Below, in pieces: positions 26,332-36,573 of a DNA stretch of 64,000 nt; position 1 is the first letter of the stretch; every line of letters begins with the position of its first letter. This DNA is from Catalinimonas alkaloidigena (lineage in GTDB: Bacteria > Bacteroidota > Bacteroidia > Cytophagales > Cyclobacteriaceae). The notes beneath the pieces were generated by a model. That model was not told the origin of the DNA. It worked only from the letters and a program-made list of their open reading frames with translations, and ran no database searches. Position numbers and translations under genes: made by a program. The stretch spans positions 4,903,001-4,967,000 of the forward strand of contig NZ_JAQFIL010000001.1 of NCBI RefSeq assembly GCF_029504655.1, in the 5' to 3' direction.

Positions 26332-29300
26332 TTAAAAATTTACATTGACACCAAAAGCATAAGCACGGTTGACTGGCGCTGCCCCATTGTTAAAGCCGGG
26401 CATACTGTTGATACCGCTTATCCCTCCTTGGGTGTACCCTTCCGGATTGTAGCCATGAAACTCATCTTTGGTAAGAAGAAGCATATTGCTCAGGGAGATA
26501 TACAGCCTGCAGTTATTCAACCTTAATTTTTCCGCGATAGTGGAAGGGAGGGTGTAACCAAAATTGATATTTCTGATTGCCAGAAATGAAGCATCTTCCA
26601 GGTAATAATCACTGTTAGCCACATAAGACAGCTGGCTAAGTGCAGTAGCTGGAGACATACCATCACCAGGTTCTTCTGCTGACCACCACTGGTCTTCAAT
26701 TAGTGAGCGCCTCATCGCACTTACGGTAGGTCCTTCGTAGTATAGGTTTTCTAAATTGTACCGTTTGGCCCCTAGTGAAGCCTGCATGATGATACTGAGA
26801 TCAAAGTTTTTCCAGGCAAAGTTATTGATCAAGCCCATAAAGGCTGTAGGTTGAAAGTTACCCAGTATCACTCTGTCCTCAGGAGTAATGGTACCATCTC
26901 CATTGGTGTCCTGATATTTTGCGTTCCCAGGTTTTGAACCGGGAATCACTGGCGAATTGGCCACATCCTCTTCATCCTGCAATACACCAATGAGTTTGTA
27001 TCCATAGAAAGAAAACATAGGTTCACCTACACGCAGTAGCCAGCCCATCCCCCTACTGTGCGTATTGATAATTTCATCCACTCCTCCCAGGCCGACAACC
27101 TCATTTCTGTTCCTGGAAAAGTTAAAAGAAGTTTCCCACTTAAAATTACCGGTAAAATTCTTGGTTGTAAGCTCTAACTCTATTCCTTTATTATTTACAT
27201 CACCCACATTGATGATTGAGTTGGTGAACCCGGTAATTGCCGGTATAGAAACATTGTAGAGCAGGTCGTTGGTATTTTTGTTATAATAGTCAAAAACGAA
27301 GTTAACTCTATTGTTAAACAAGCCCAGTTCTACGCCTATATCAAAGCTTTCAGTCCTTTCCCACCTTAGTTCAGGATTACCGAATGTGGTCTGAGCCTGG
27401 CCTTTTACAAGGATATCATCGGGTGAGTAGTAGGTGTCACTAATGGTTCCTAAATACTGAAAATCACCAATGTTAAAGTTACCCACTACCCCGTAACTAG
27501 CGCGTAGCTTCAGCTCACTGACTGGCGCTAGCTGCTGCATAAACGCTTCTTCTGAAACTCTCCAGGCGGCGGATGCAGAAGGGAAGTTACCCCAGCGGTT
27601 CTCTGGTCCGAAACGGGAACTAGCATCTGTTCTGAAAGATGCGGATAACAGATACTTATTTTCATAATCATAGTTCACCCTGCTGAAATAAGACACGAGC
27701 CCCCACTCCGATTTTGAGGTATAGGATGAAGTAGGTGAAATGATCGCATTGTTTAAAGTTCTGACGATATCATTCCCAAAACTTCCTGCTTCAGCTCCCA
27801 TCGTTGCGAACCTTGAGTTAGCTTTTTGGTACGAAGCCCCCAGTATCGCACTGATATGGTGGATTTTGTTTATACTTTTGTCATAGCTCAGTACATTTTC
27901 GTTGATCAGGTTGATATTTCTGGAGTCAGAAGCGGAGCCTGAGATCTGATTCCGACTGGTGGCCATTGCTTCACGGTAATACTCTCTGGTGGCAAATGTC
28001 ACATTTCCCCCTACCGATGTTTTGAATCGTAAACCCTCCGCGATATTAAAGTTCAGGAACATTTCTCCCACATTATTCATGGAAGTAGAGTAATTGTGGT
28101 TACCATGCAATACTGCCAGGGGGTTCATCTGGCCAGATACCGAATAGCTCCAGTAATCCCGGGGACGGGGATAATTTCCCTGCTCATTAAGCTCTGTAGC
28201 AACGAATGGAGCGGTTTTTACAATAGACTGCATACCTACCGGGGCAGTTCTTCGCTTTGCGTAGTTAGGACTGATCATAAATCCGGTACTCACTACAGAA
28301 TTGATATCTACATTGACATTCGCCCTGAGGTTGTAAGTTTTATAGTTAGTATTCAGGAGTGTGCCCTCCTCATTTTTGTACGTACCAGAAATGTAGTAAG
28401 AGACATTATCACTTGCTCCTGAATAAGAAAGATTATAATTCTGTATAGGAGCCGGGTTTAATAATTCATCTTCCCAGTCTACACTTCTTTCCATAATTAC
28501 AGGATTGACCCGATAGGTAGTCGGCCGGCGTTCATCTCCCCACAGAGGCAGAGAGGGGTCTCCACCTTCCCAGACGAAATCCCGGTTTTTGTAGCGAGCC
28601 TGATAATCATAATACTCCTGTCCAAAAATCCAGTCATCATACTTAATTGCAGTAGAAATACCATAGTAGGCATTAAAGTTTAATTTAGGTTTGCCAGCCT
28701 TACCCTGTTTGGTAGTGATAATGATAACTCCTCCAGAACCTCTTGATCCATAGATTGCCGCGGCTGAAGCATCTTTGAGCACTTCAATAGACTCTACATC
28801 GTTCATATTCACATTGGATAAGCTACCCCCTGGAAAGCCATCTATCACTACCAAAGGATCATTGCTGGCAGAAATTGACCCTATTCCTCTTATATTTATT
28901 TCAGGTGCCGCTCCGGGCCTACTATTAGAGGTCGTAATATTAACACCGGCCATTCGGCCTACAAGCGCTGTTTCTGCTCTACCTGCGGGTATCTGATCCA
29001 GATTTACATTTTCAACTTTAGAGATTGCTGAGGTAACAGAGCTTTTTTTCTGGGTGCCATATCCTACTACCACCACTTCATCAAGCTGGCCAAGGTCCGG
29101 TTGAAGACTAACATTGATGACCGCCTCATTTCCTATACTTACCTCTTGTGACTCATAGCCTACAAAGGAAAAAACCAGTACGGAGGATGATGAAGGGAGT
29201 TCCAGTCTGTACTTTCCTTCAATGTCAGTAATGGTGCCTACTGTAGATTCTTTTACCAGTACATTTACTCCTGGCAGAGGGTCATTATCGTCAGATGAAG

Positions 29301-29385
29301 TAACAGTACCTGTTACAGTGATGCCCTGTCCCATCGCACAATGCACGAATAAGCCAAAGCATAGGCTGAAGATCAAATGTTTCAT
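26332..29385 (-). CDS. SusC/RagA TonB-dependent transporter
   Basis: A 1017-residue transporter with a signal peptide (ending AMGQ), a carboxypeptidase-regulatory-like domain (about 22-95), the linker VVVVGYGTQKKSSVTSAIS, a plug with INIRGIGSISASNDPLVVIDGF, and a barrel ending NVNF. It lacks an STN domain. It resembles the SusC at 17415-20504 in its first 90 residues, including the ending of the regulatory domain, so the two probably share a recent origin there. It is followed by its SusD after 19 nt. Confidence 0.95.
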   Translation of the reverse strand: MKHLIFSLCFGLFVHCAMGQGITVTGTVTSSDDNDPLPGVNVLVKESTVGTITDIEGKYRLELPSSSSVLVFSFVGYESQEVSIGNEAVINVSLQPDLGQLDEVVVVGYGTQKKSSVTSAISKVENVNLDQIPAGRAETALVGRMAGVNITTSNSRPGAAPEINIRGIGSISASNDPLVVIDGFPGGSLSNVNMNDVESIEVLKDASAAAIYGSRGSGGVIIITTKQGKAGKPKLNFNAYYGISTAIKYDDWIFGQEYYDYQARYKNRDFVWEGGDPSLPLWGDERRPTTYRVNPVIMERSVDWEDELLNPAPIQNYNLSYSGASDNVSYYISGTYKNEEGTLLNTNYKTYNLRANVNVDINSVVSTGFMISPNYAKRRTAPVGMQSIVKTAPFVATELNEQGNYPRPRDYWSYSVSGQMNPLAVLHGNHNYSTSMNNVGEMFLNFNIAEGLRFKTSVGGNVTFATREYYREAMATSRNQISGSASDSRNINLINENVLSYDKSINKIHHISAILGASYQKANSRFATMGAEAGSFGNDIVRTLNNAIISPTSSYTSKSEWGLVSYFSRVNYDYENKYLLSASFRTDASSRFGPENRWGNFPSASAAWRVSEEAFMQQLAPVSELKLRASYGVVGNFNIGDFQYLGTISDTYYSPDDILVKGQAQTTFGNPELRWERTESFDIGVELGLFNNRVNFVFDYYNKNTNDLLYNVSIPAITGFTNSIINVGDVNNKGIELELTTKNFTGNFKWETSFNFSRNRNEVVGLGGVDEIINTHSRGMGWLLRVGEPMFSFYGYKLIGVLQDEEDVANSPVIPGSKPGNAKYQDTNGDGTITPEDRVILGNFQPTAFMGLINNFAWKNFDLSIIMQASLGAKRYNLENLYYEGPTVSAMRRSLIEDQWWSAEEPGDGMSPATALSQLSYVANSDYYLEDASFLAIRNINFGYTLPSTIAEKLRLNNCRLYISLSNMLLLTKDEFHGYNPEGYTQGGISGINSMPGFNNGAAPVNRAYAFGVNVNF

Positions 29386-29525
29386 AATTGAAAGGTTTAG
29401 TTTAGTTACAGTTCATGAAAAGCATGTACCTATCCTGGTATAAGCCTGATACAAGGCTTACTGTAGCTTTTCTAGTGGTTTTATTTTACTTACTATCCTA
29501 CTTCGCTATATATTTCATTCAGGTC

Positions 29526-30935
29526 TTATTCCTGTTTTAAGACCTCCTGTATTGTCTGCATTAGTATTTCTTCTGAGCCGGATCCCACCCTGGAGGCTCG
29601 CTCGCTGGTTTCATAGCCTCCTTCAGCATATGCTTTTTTGATACCAATATAGCCTGGTCCGTACTCCTCGTAAGCAGCGGTTACTACTTCATCTTGGGGT
29701 CTCATTTGCTGGGCAGCCAACTGATACTCAACAAATAGTTCACCGGGTAAATTTAACATCCACACCTTCCCCAGCTTCAGAGAGGACACATCTATGAGAT
29801 GACCTTCCTGCGTGCGTTGTAACCAGGCCAGGTGCTTGGCTGCGGAAAATTTTTGGTCTTCGGAAGTAGTATCAGAGGCGAGTATCGCCTTCAGGTCATT
29901 TTCTACCAGATGCTTACCCAAGGGTAGCTTTACCGATACACCTTTCCATCCCACCTCTTCATTCCTGAGGGGAAATTTATCAATATTTTCCCAGGCTTGT
30001 CGCATGGCTTCTTCCATGCGTTTTGCCAATATGGGCCGCCTTTCTACCGAACCATCATTGTATTTTCCGGCCGCTACATTTCCACCTGCTCCATTAAAAT
30101 GGATGTGAGGCAACCCACCTAAGGCTTTCTCCCGCTCGTTGCGCGCTATTCCTACAAACTCACAGGTAACGTCTCCCTCACCATAATAACTTTGGGGATG
30201 TACTGCATAGTAGGTCAAAACGGCCAGCGGTGTATCATCCTGCCAGAAACTGACACTTTTAAGCCAGGGGTCAATCAATCCTTCCGGGGCTGCAATCGCC
30301 AGTGAATCAGTAGACTTACTCCATCGCATAATTTTCACCTTACCGTCCTCACCAAGTATCCTCCGGTTGGATGCTACTTTTTTAACTTTGGCCTTGCCAA
30401 AACCCAGGTGAGTTACCGGCTCAGCCGATTCATAAGCATGCCTTACTGCTTTAGCTACACTCTCAATGGTGCTTAGCAGGAAAGCAGTATCGTAGCGAGT
30501 ACCTCCCAGACCATATTCATCCAGTATAGACTCTACCGTGAAATCACATCGTAATCCATCATGCTGATGTAAAGCATGTACAGAAACCCTGTCAGTAGTG
30601 GTATGGGCCGCTTTTGCCAGGCTTTCTTTCCACCTGTCCATCCCTTCGTTGGCAATGCCTAACCAATCCACTGCACAAAGTACTATAGGAGCTTTGTCTG
30701 AAAGAATGACCACCCCTCTGGCACTCAGGGAGTCCACTATTTTTCTGGCTGGAGCATAAGCTACAGGGCTTCCGATAGGAGGCGAAGCATCTACATGAAA
30801 TACACCTATCCGGATTTGCTCGTTCTTTTCACTACAGCCAGTAGTCAAAAATACAAGCACCCCCAGAATAGCCACTATATGTAGCATGCACCTGCTATGA
30901 TAGCTTATCTGTAACTCATTGCACGAGGTCTCCAT
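29526..30935 (-). CDS. Ceramidase-like lipoprotein
   Basis: A lipoprotein of the neutral/alkaline ceramidase N-terminal type: IRIGVFHVDASPPIG, VVILSDKAPIVLCAVDWLGI, VSVHALHQHDGLRCD (active-site histidines), YYAVHPQSYYGEGDV and HFNGAGGNVAAGKYND. The ATG at 30933-30935 gives 469 residues. A Met 16 codons later (position 30887) gives a cleaner lipoprotein signal ending in LTTGC and may be the true start. It is a paralogue of 11308-12693 but diverged. It follows the HiPIP gene by 66 nt, so it may be the last gene of the dehydrogenase operon. Confidence 0.82.
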   Translation of the reverse strand: METSCNELQISYHSRCMLHIVAILGVLVFLTTGCSEKNEQIRIGVFHVDASPPIGSPVAYAPARKIVDSLSARGVVILSDKAPIVLCAVDWLGIANEGMDRWKESLAKAAHTTTDRVSVHALHQHDGLRCDFTVESILDEYGLGGTRYDTAFLLSTIESVAKAVRHAYESAEPVTHLGFGKAKVKKVASNRRILGEDGKVKIMRWSKSTDSLAIAAPEGLIDPWLKSVSFWQDDTPLAVLTYYAVHPQSYYGEGDVTCEFVGIARNEREKALGGLPHIHFNGAGGNVAAGKYNDGSVERRPILAKRMEEAMRQAWENIDKFPLRNEEVGWKGVSVKLPLGKHLVENDLKAILASDTTSEDQKFSAAKHLAWLQRTQEGHLIDVSSLKLGKVWMLNLPGELFVEYQLAAQQMRPQDEVVTAAYEEYGPGYIGIKKAYAEGGYETSERASRVGSGSEEILMQTIQEVLKQE

Positions 30936-31001
30936 AGGTTTCTTGATTAGGTCATTAAATCAGTTTTTATTTCATCTGGCTGAATTATACTAGTTTTATC
31001 G

Positions 31002-31358
31002 TTACACTTTGGGTGCCCAGTAAGTGCAGTAACCTTCTGCATGCACAGGCCCCTTAAATAGCATACATCCTCCACAGGCCTTATCACCTGGTGGTAAATA
31101 CAGATTACAGTTGTTACACTGATTGTCAGCAATAGGTGTATCTGCAACATAGCCCAGGTTTTCTCTTTTCTGAATTTCTTCAGCACTTACATTACTCAAA
31201 TCACTGCAGGGATCACCGGAATAAGCCGTTGCCTGTTCCTCCTGCTCCTGCTTTCCTTTCGTACAACTACTGATGAACAGTCCTCCCCCCAGTAAGAGGG
31301 TGCCGGCACGTATGTACTGACGAAAGAAGTCTCTGCGTGATCTTTTGTGGTTTAGCAT
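31002..31358 (-). CDS. High-potential iron-sulfur protein (HiPIP), exported
   Basis: A 118-residue electron carrier. It has a twin-arginine signal (SRRDFFRQYI) with a possible lipobox at FISSC (Cys32). The cluster cysteines are Cys81, Cys84, Cys98 and Cys111, giving C-x2-C-x13-C-x12-C as in HiPIPs, plus an extra Cys95; aromatic GYCTYW closes the fold. HiPIPs carry one [4Fe-4S] cluster and act as periplasmic one-electron carriers. It starts 2 nt after the PVC-type dehydrogenase gene and is its probable redox partner. Confidence 0.88.
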   Translation of the reverse strand: MLNHKRSRRDFFRQYIRAGTLLLGGGLFISSCTKGKQEQEEQATAYSGDPCSDLSNVSAEEIQKRENLGYVADTPIADNQCNNCNLYLPPGDKACGGCMLFKGPVHAEGYCTYWAPKV

Positions 31359-31360
31359 AG

Positions 31361-33469
31361 TCAGATAGATTTATGATAATAAGCGTTCAGCTTTTCAATG
31401 GCGGCCTTAGGTTCCATTTCAGCATTAGCTTCTATATTTTCAATAATTTTTTGTATGCCTTCCTCATCATTTTTTTTCAACCCTTTTACAAGCCCACTGA
31501 TACCCGCTTCCTGAACCTCTTTCTGTTTCTCTGCCAGTAAGCTTAAATAAGCTGCGACTTCCTGTTCATCATTTTTAGACCCAATAGAATAAGAGATATC
31601 CTCTACAAAATCTAATTTCCAGGCTTCAGTTTGCTGGAAAAAAGACGCTTCTTCGCTAACCGTTCTCATGAGGTCAAATGATGCCCCCGCTGCAGAGCTG
31701 AGAACGGCAGTTTTGAACCAGGGGTCAGCCCCTTTTTCTCTCACTACGCCCGCTAGTGCAGGTACTATCTCATCATTTTCAAAATTGCCTAAACTTAGAC
31801 TGGCCTGAAAAGCTACCCTGGAAGCACTATCTTTGAGGCATTGTACAATTTGTGGCAGCATCTGCGGAAAACGTTCTGCTAAAATGAGGCTGTGCTCCCT
31901 CACACCTGGATGACTATCATGCATTGCCTTCTCCACATGTTCGGGTTTCAGACTATTCAGCCCTTCCAAAACATATAATGCATGTAAACGTACTCTAGGG
32001 TCCTGATGCTGCTGAAACACAGTTTCTATTTTTGAAACTACGCCAAGGTCCTGTCTTTCCACTAAAAGCCTTTGTGCCTGAAGACGCCACCACTGATTCG
32101 GATGAGAAAGTAATTCCGCCAGCTTCTGCGTTTCCATCTCTTTCAGCTTAGGAATGATTTTACTTTTGGATTCCGCATTCACCGGCTTTATCCGGTAGAT
32201 CCTTCCCATATCACTTCCATTGAGAAAGTCCATATCCTCTTTGAGATCTTCAGGTATAGAGAGGGGGGTTTCTATATGCTGACGATACATGTCAATCACA
32301 TACAGATACCCATCCGGTCCTACCGTAAAATTTACCGGACGGAACCAGGGATCAACAGAGCTCAGAAACTCCTTGTCGGCTTCCGACGCATGCCGTTGCG
32401 CAACAAAAGTGGGACTATCATCCATAGGGGTCAAAACATCTCTGTGAATAAGATTTCCAGCGACATCTCCTGTAAAGATATTACCATAATATGCCTCAGG
32501 AAAGGCGTCACCGGTATATATGGTACCCCCTGATGCGCCGGTAAAATGGTCTTCTGCATATTCTACTCTGTCCAGTCCCTGTTCATCATACTGTTTTTGC
32601 CTTCTACGCGTACGCTCTGCTCGCCAGTAGGGAGCGGGTGTTTCCTGATACATGCGGAGATCATGATCAGAGATATTGAATGCTGCAGTGGAAGTAGACA
32701 GGTGAGCATGCCTGTCCAGATATCTTATAGGGATTACAGCATGACGTATATGAATCGTATTTTGTGTGATGAATCTATGTCCCCAATCATCAATCGTATG
32801 TCCAAATTGTCCCGGACCGCTGGCAAGCTCAAATTCTCCCCGGTCAAGACGAAAGCGAAAATCACCTCCCCGCATTGACAATTTAGGAGCATCAGGATTC
32901 CTGCTAAAGCTCACCTCTCCAGCCTGCCCGTGATTGGCAGCATATATCCAGTTGTCCACACTATACCTGAGGTTGGTTATTTGCGCTTCAGAGTTATTTT
33001 CAAAAAAGCCAGTAAACAAAACTTCTTTGGAATCGGCCTGATGATCGCCGTCAGTATCTTTCAGGTAAAGAATATCCGGTGCGGAGGTCACCAGAAGTCC
33101 ATCTTTCCAGGGTAAAACGCTGGTAGCTTCAGACAGTTTATCAGCAAATACTACTGAATCATCAATCCTGCCATCATGATCGGTATCTATCAGCATCTTG
33201 ATTCGTCCTGCCGCTTCACCTTCCTCAGGCTTATAGGGATAATCAGGCATTTCCACTACATAGGCATTTCCATTTTCATCAAACACCAGCTCTACCGGGT
33301 CTTTGACATAGGGTTCAGCAGCAAATAATTCAATTTCAAAGCCTTCATGCAGACGGAAACTCTCTAATGCCTCTTCAGTACTTAGCGCATCTGGATATAG
33401 CTTTTCCTGATTACAAGAAGTTGACAAAATGATACATACAGATAATAAAACTGTAGAATTATACTTCAT
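31361..33469 (-). CDS. PVC-type membrane-bound dehydrogenase domain protein with HEAT repeats
   Basis: A 702-residue lipoprotein (signal ending STSC, Cys about residue 19). It starts with the PVC-type dehydrogenase propeller domain (LHEGFEIELFAAEP, DPVELVFDENGNAYVVEMPDY, VGPDGYLYVIDMYRQHIETP, ending near residue 410 with GRIYRI). It has two calcium-loop-like stretches (DTDHDGRIDD, DTDGDHQAD) and a C-terminal HEAT-like helical region (about 425-690). Many family members end in a CxxCH cytochrome c domain; none is present here, and the frame ends at NAYYHKSI. The adjacent HiPIP gene may supply the missing electron acceptor. An 18-bp palindromic operator lies upstream at 34014. Confidence 0.88.
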   Translation of the reverse strand: MKYNSTVLLSVCIILSTSCNQEKLYPDALSTEEALESFRLHEGFEIELFAAEPYVKDPVELVFDENGNAYVVEMPDYPYKPEEGEAAGRIKMLIDTDHDGRIDDSVVFADKLSEATSVLPWKDGLLVTSAPDILYLKDTDGDHQADSKEVLFTGFFENNSEAQITNLRYSVDNWIYAANHGQAGEVSFSRNPDAPKLSMRGGDFRFRLDRGEFELASGPGQFGHTIDDWGHRFITQNTIHIRHAVIPIRYLDRHAHLSTSTAAFNISDHDLRMYQETPAPYWRAERTRRRQKQYDEQGLDRVEYAEDHFTGASGGTIYTGDAFPEAYYGNIFTGDVAGNLIHRDVLTPMDDSPTFVAQRHASEADKEFLSSVDPWFRPVNFTVGPDGYLYVIDMYRQHIETPLSIPEDLKEDMDFLNGSDMGRIYRIKPVNAESKSKIIPKLKEMETQKLAELLSHPNQWWRLQAQRLLVERQDLGVVSKIETVFQQHQDPRVRLHALYVLEGLNSLKPEHVEKAMHDSHPGVREHSLILAERFPQMLPQIVQCLKDSASRVAFQASLSLGNFENDEIVPALAGVVREKGADPWFKTAVLSSAAGASFDLMRTVSEEASFFQQTEAWKLDFVEDISYSIGSKNDEQEVAAYLSLLAEKQKEVQEAGISGLVKGLKKNDEEGIQKIIENIEANAEMEPKAAIEKLNAYYHKSI

Positions 33470-33533
33470 TCGTTTCTTTTAATTAATTGATAGTTGGTTC
33501 CCATATATTATGCATGTTTTACAAAGCAGCTAC

Positions 33534-33998
33534 TTAAGGCGGTGAATCTAATGACAACTTTTTAGTCCGGATGAAGCTAGTCATCGCGGATTTTACTGAA
33601 GTTATTTCTGAAGATATATTCGGACTTCCTACTCTCCCTGTTTTCTCTAGTAGCCCAAATTTTCCAGCCCCTGCGCATGCTTTCAATTCGTTATCTACCA
33701 TCATCAGCTCCCGGTTTTGATCACCAATGTACTTGATGGTCAAAAAGTCACCTTGTCGGCAAGCTGACCGTTTATCATTGCTCAGATGTACACTTTTACC
33801 TGCATACTCTGACAAGCTGTTATCCTCCTCGGGAGTGGAAAACAAGCGCTTCCTTTTAGCTCCGCTTGTAATTTTATGTCGCAGCCCTGTAGGCAAAAAA
33901 CTAGTATAATATGGCGGCTGCAAGAGATTGAGTATCACCCTTACCGTTAATCTCTGCTCCTCTATGAGCATATTAGTGTAGAACTTTGACTGTTTCAT
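33534..33998 (-). pseudogene. Unrecognised ORF, possibly a degraded Gfo/Idh remnant
   Basis: A 154-codon frame from the ATG at 33996-33998 (a GTG inside the operator at 34022 is the only longer start). No family is recognised and the composition looks unlike its neighbours. One segment, GDFLTIK near residue 95, is identical to GDFLTIK in the Gfo/Idh/MocA protein at 41851-42918. Also, the operator lies 15 nt before this start and 16 nt before that gene's start. It may therefore be the remnant of a duplicated regulated gene; it could also be a chance open frame in the leader of the dehydrogenase operon. Confidence 0.3.
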
Positions 33999-34013
33999 GT
34001 TGAGCTTTTGGTT

Positions 34014-34031
34014 TTCGGGCACGTACCCGAA
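34014..34031. promoter_or_regulatory. LacI-type operator site 1
   Basis: TTCGGGCACGTACCCGAA, an 18-bp near-perfect palindrome (one mismatched pair around the central ACGT). It is in the intergenic region before the ORF at 33998 and the PVC dehydrogenase/HiPIP genes, and is the site furthest from the LacI gene. Identical to the site at 42935. Confidence 0.8.
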
Positions 34032-34158
34032 TTTAATGAATATTTCTCTTTATCTATAATTTTTAGTCTTTTAAGTACTGAGTTTTTTTTGAACACTAAT
34101 TATTGGGTTGATTCCAAATTATCCCCCTCACCGTTTGTATCGTTATGCATAAGGTTTC

Positions 34159-36497
34159 TCAAGGTTTCAGACTCTCCTCTACAAAATTTTCTTTAGCCCA
34201 TTTGAGCATGAGTGCTTTCGTATCAGGTGAGAGCCTGTTGTAATCTTCGGGTCCTTCTAACTGAAGCTTGTCTTCCGAATGATACAGCCCATACACTTTT
34301 TTTGCTTCCAATACCGTCTTCTTAACATCTTCATATGCATGGTACTGATCCCAGCTGGGAGCGATCACAAGCATGGGCCGAGGGGCTACCGAAGCGAGGA
34401 TTTCATGATAATCATAGGGGATCCTGTCTTCATTTTCCGCAAAGAAACCTAATCGCGGCAACAGTCCGTGCAAATGGGAATAGCCATAAAATACCCTCCG
34501 CTGTTTTTCCTGTCCGGTTGAGTCTCAGAGGAGAGAACCCACTGACCGAAATCACTCCGGCTATGCGATCGTCTTTCGCGGCAGTGTATAAACCAACGGT
34601 AGCTCCCAGAGAATAGCCAGCCACCACCATTTTATCCTTGTCCAAAAACTCGAGCTGAGATAGCTCATCTATTGCCCAGCGGACGTCTGATACCATTCTC
34701 CCCAGCTTACTCCAATGGGGAAAACGTTCGTAAAATAACCTCCCCTCTTCAATACGACTTCCAAAACCGATCTGGTCAAAAGCGTATACGGCAAAACCGG
34801 CATCCAGAAACTGCTTAATGATATCTGTGGATTTAACAAAGCCCTTGGCGTAGCTGTACTCGTGCAGATAAATGACGAGCGGAAGGTCTTTCTGAGCTGA
34901 TTTCCCATCTTCCGTAAGTGGAAAATACAGCCGCCCAAACGAAATCGCCTGGCTTCCAAAGCCCGTGGGTATATTAGGAAGCCCCACCACTTCCCGCATA
35001 TAATCTGACTGTTTCCCCGGGCCTATAGAGGGCGGTTCGTCTCCCATTGCCCAATCCAGCCAATGCTCGACTTCTTTCTCTTTCTGCTCCCACTCGGGCA
35101 CCGATCTGATTTTCTTTCCTTTCTGATTGACCAGTATATTGTCAATTCCTTTCGACTCGTAGGCAAGCGGGTCAATTAACTCTTCCGACAGGCCCAGCCA
35201 ACGGGAAAAACTGTAGTTGTAATATTGTTGATTGTTCGGCACGATGCTGCCCCACCCAAAAATGTAGTCGAAGAAATCCAGGTAGCGCTCCATATCCCTG
35301 GCCGAAGGGGCATGCAGCCCATGCCTCAGGTCCAATGCTATTTTATCAGCAGCCCCCAGAAACTCATAGGCTTTTTGGGCTGACGTATACGCTTGCTCAA
35401 TCCCCCAGGGTCCCCCCTGAGATTCGGTGATAGATGAGCTTAGCATGAGCCCCCGGGGCGCGATCAGTGCCATTAATGAATTCTGGTCTACCGGAAGCTT
35501 ATGCTCCCTGCCAACAAAAAAGCGAATCCGGGGATGTAGCCAGTGAGGCTGCCAGCGGCTAAGAAGTTCAATGGTTTCATTGTCGTATTTATCTGAGGTA
35601 TAGCGAAAGGGATTTTCCCCGCCTGTACCCCCGCTGATAGGTACTACCGCTTTAATCCGCTCATCATAAGCTGCTGCCCATAGCGACATTTTACCATTAC
35701 GCGACAAACCAGTAAGCGCAATCTGCTCCTTATTCACTTTTGGTAAGCTATAGAGGTAGTCTATTGTTCGGGAGACTGCCCAGGCCCAGCGATTGATGGT
35801 ACTAAAGTCATAGTCGGGCCACCAGATTTCCTCATACGCTTCGCTATCATCCGGATACCCGTACTTAGGGTCGGTCGCCCTGAACCTTACCGCCATATAT
35901 CCACGCCGGACAGCCGCCTGTACCCAGTCGTAGCGGTTTTCCTTCCACGGACAGAGAAAAACAGGGAACGACTTTTCGCCGGGGGGAATCAGCAAGCTGA
36001 TATGAAGCCGGGCCTGATGATCAGGACCAAACTCCAGTAGCACCTCTTTTTCAGTCAAAGCCCCTAGGGTTCTTTCATGCAGCAAGCTAGCTTTCAGCTT
36101 GTCCGGGGCCGGTGGCATCGTACCGGTAATCCAGTGTTGCGCCTGTTCCTTAATCCACTGACGCTTTTTGTACCACTGTTCCATCGTTTTGACGGGAATA
36201 TTTTCTCCTCCTTCGTCCAGTATCAATGGGTCAGGCAGAAAAGGGAGTGAAGGCAACTGGGTAAAATCGGGCGGTAGTTCTCCGCTACGTTGCTGCCAGC
36301 TTGACCAGGTAGAATCAACCGGAGTAGGCGGTGGCGCATCGGATCGCCTCTGGCTGTCGGGGGGTAACACTGACTTGAGCTGCCTAAGATACTCTTCTCT
36401 TCGTTCCAATGTACTTTGAGAAGCCTCCTGCGCCACAGCCGGCAGAAATTCCCAACTACAAACAATGAAAATGAACAAAAGGCGGTATAGTTTTCAT
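34159..36497 (-). pseudogene. Frameshifted two-domain esterase (paralogue of 20608-22989)
   Basis: The minus-strand sequence encodes a protein closely like the intact two-domain esterase, with GLSRNGK and SGGTGGE in domain 1 and GYSLGA in domain 2. Two lesions break it. Near 34488-34491 a run of four A has one base too many: the frame reads EGILWLFP, whereas the shifted frame reads YGYSHLHGLLPRLGFF and continues as the paralogue does. At the 5' end the natural ATG (36495-36497) leads into MKTIPP and a stop, while the signal peptide LLFIFIVCSWEF lies in another frame with no nearby ATG. Both are single-base events; sequencing error is possible but needs to have happened twice. Confidence 0.8.
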
Positions 36498-36573
36498 CGG
36501 TTTTATTTTTGACTAGGAGAAAATATTCCGGGGGTATTGTAGTCCGGCATATCTTTTTCCAGTTTGAAATTAA

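Noticed and set aside
30947..31186. A 79-codon minus-strand frame
   Set aside because: It overlaps the HiPIP gene in another frame; the HiPIP has a full signal and cluster motif, so this one is a shadow.
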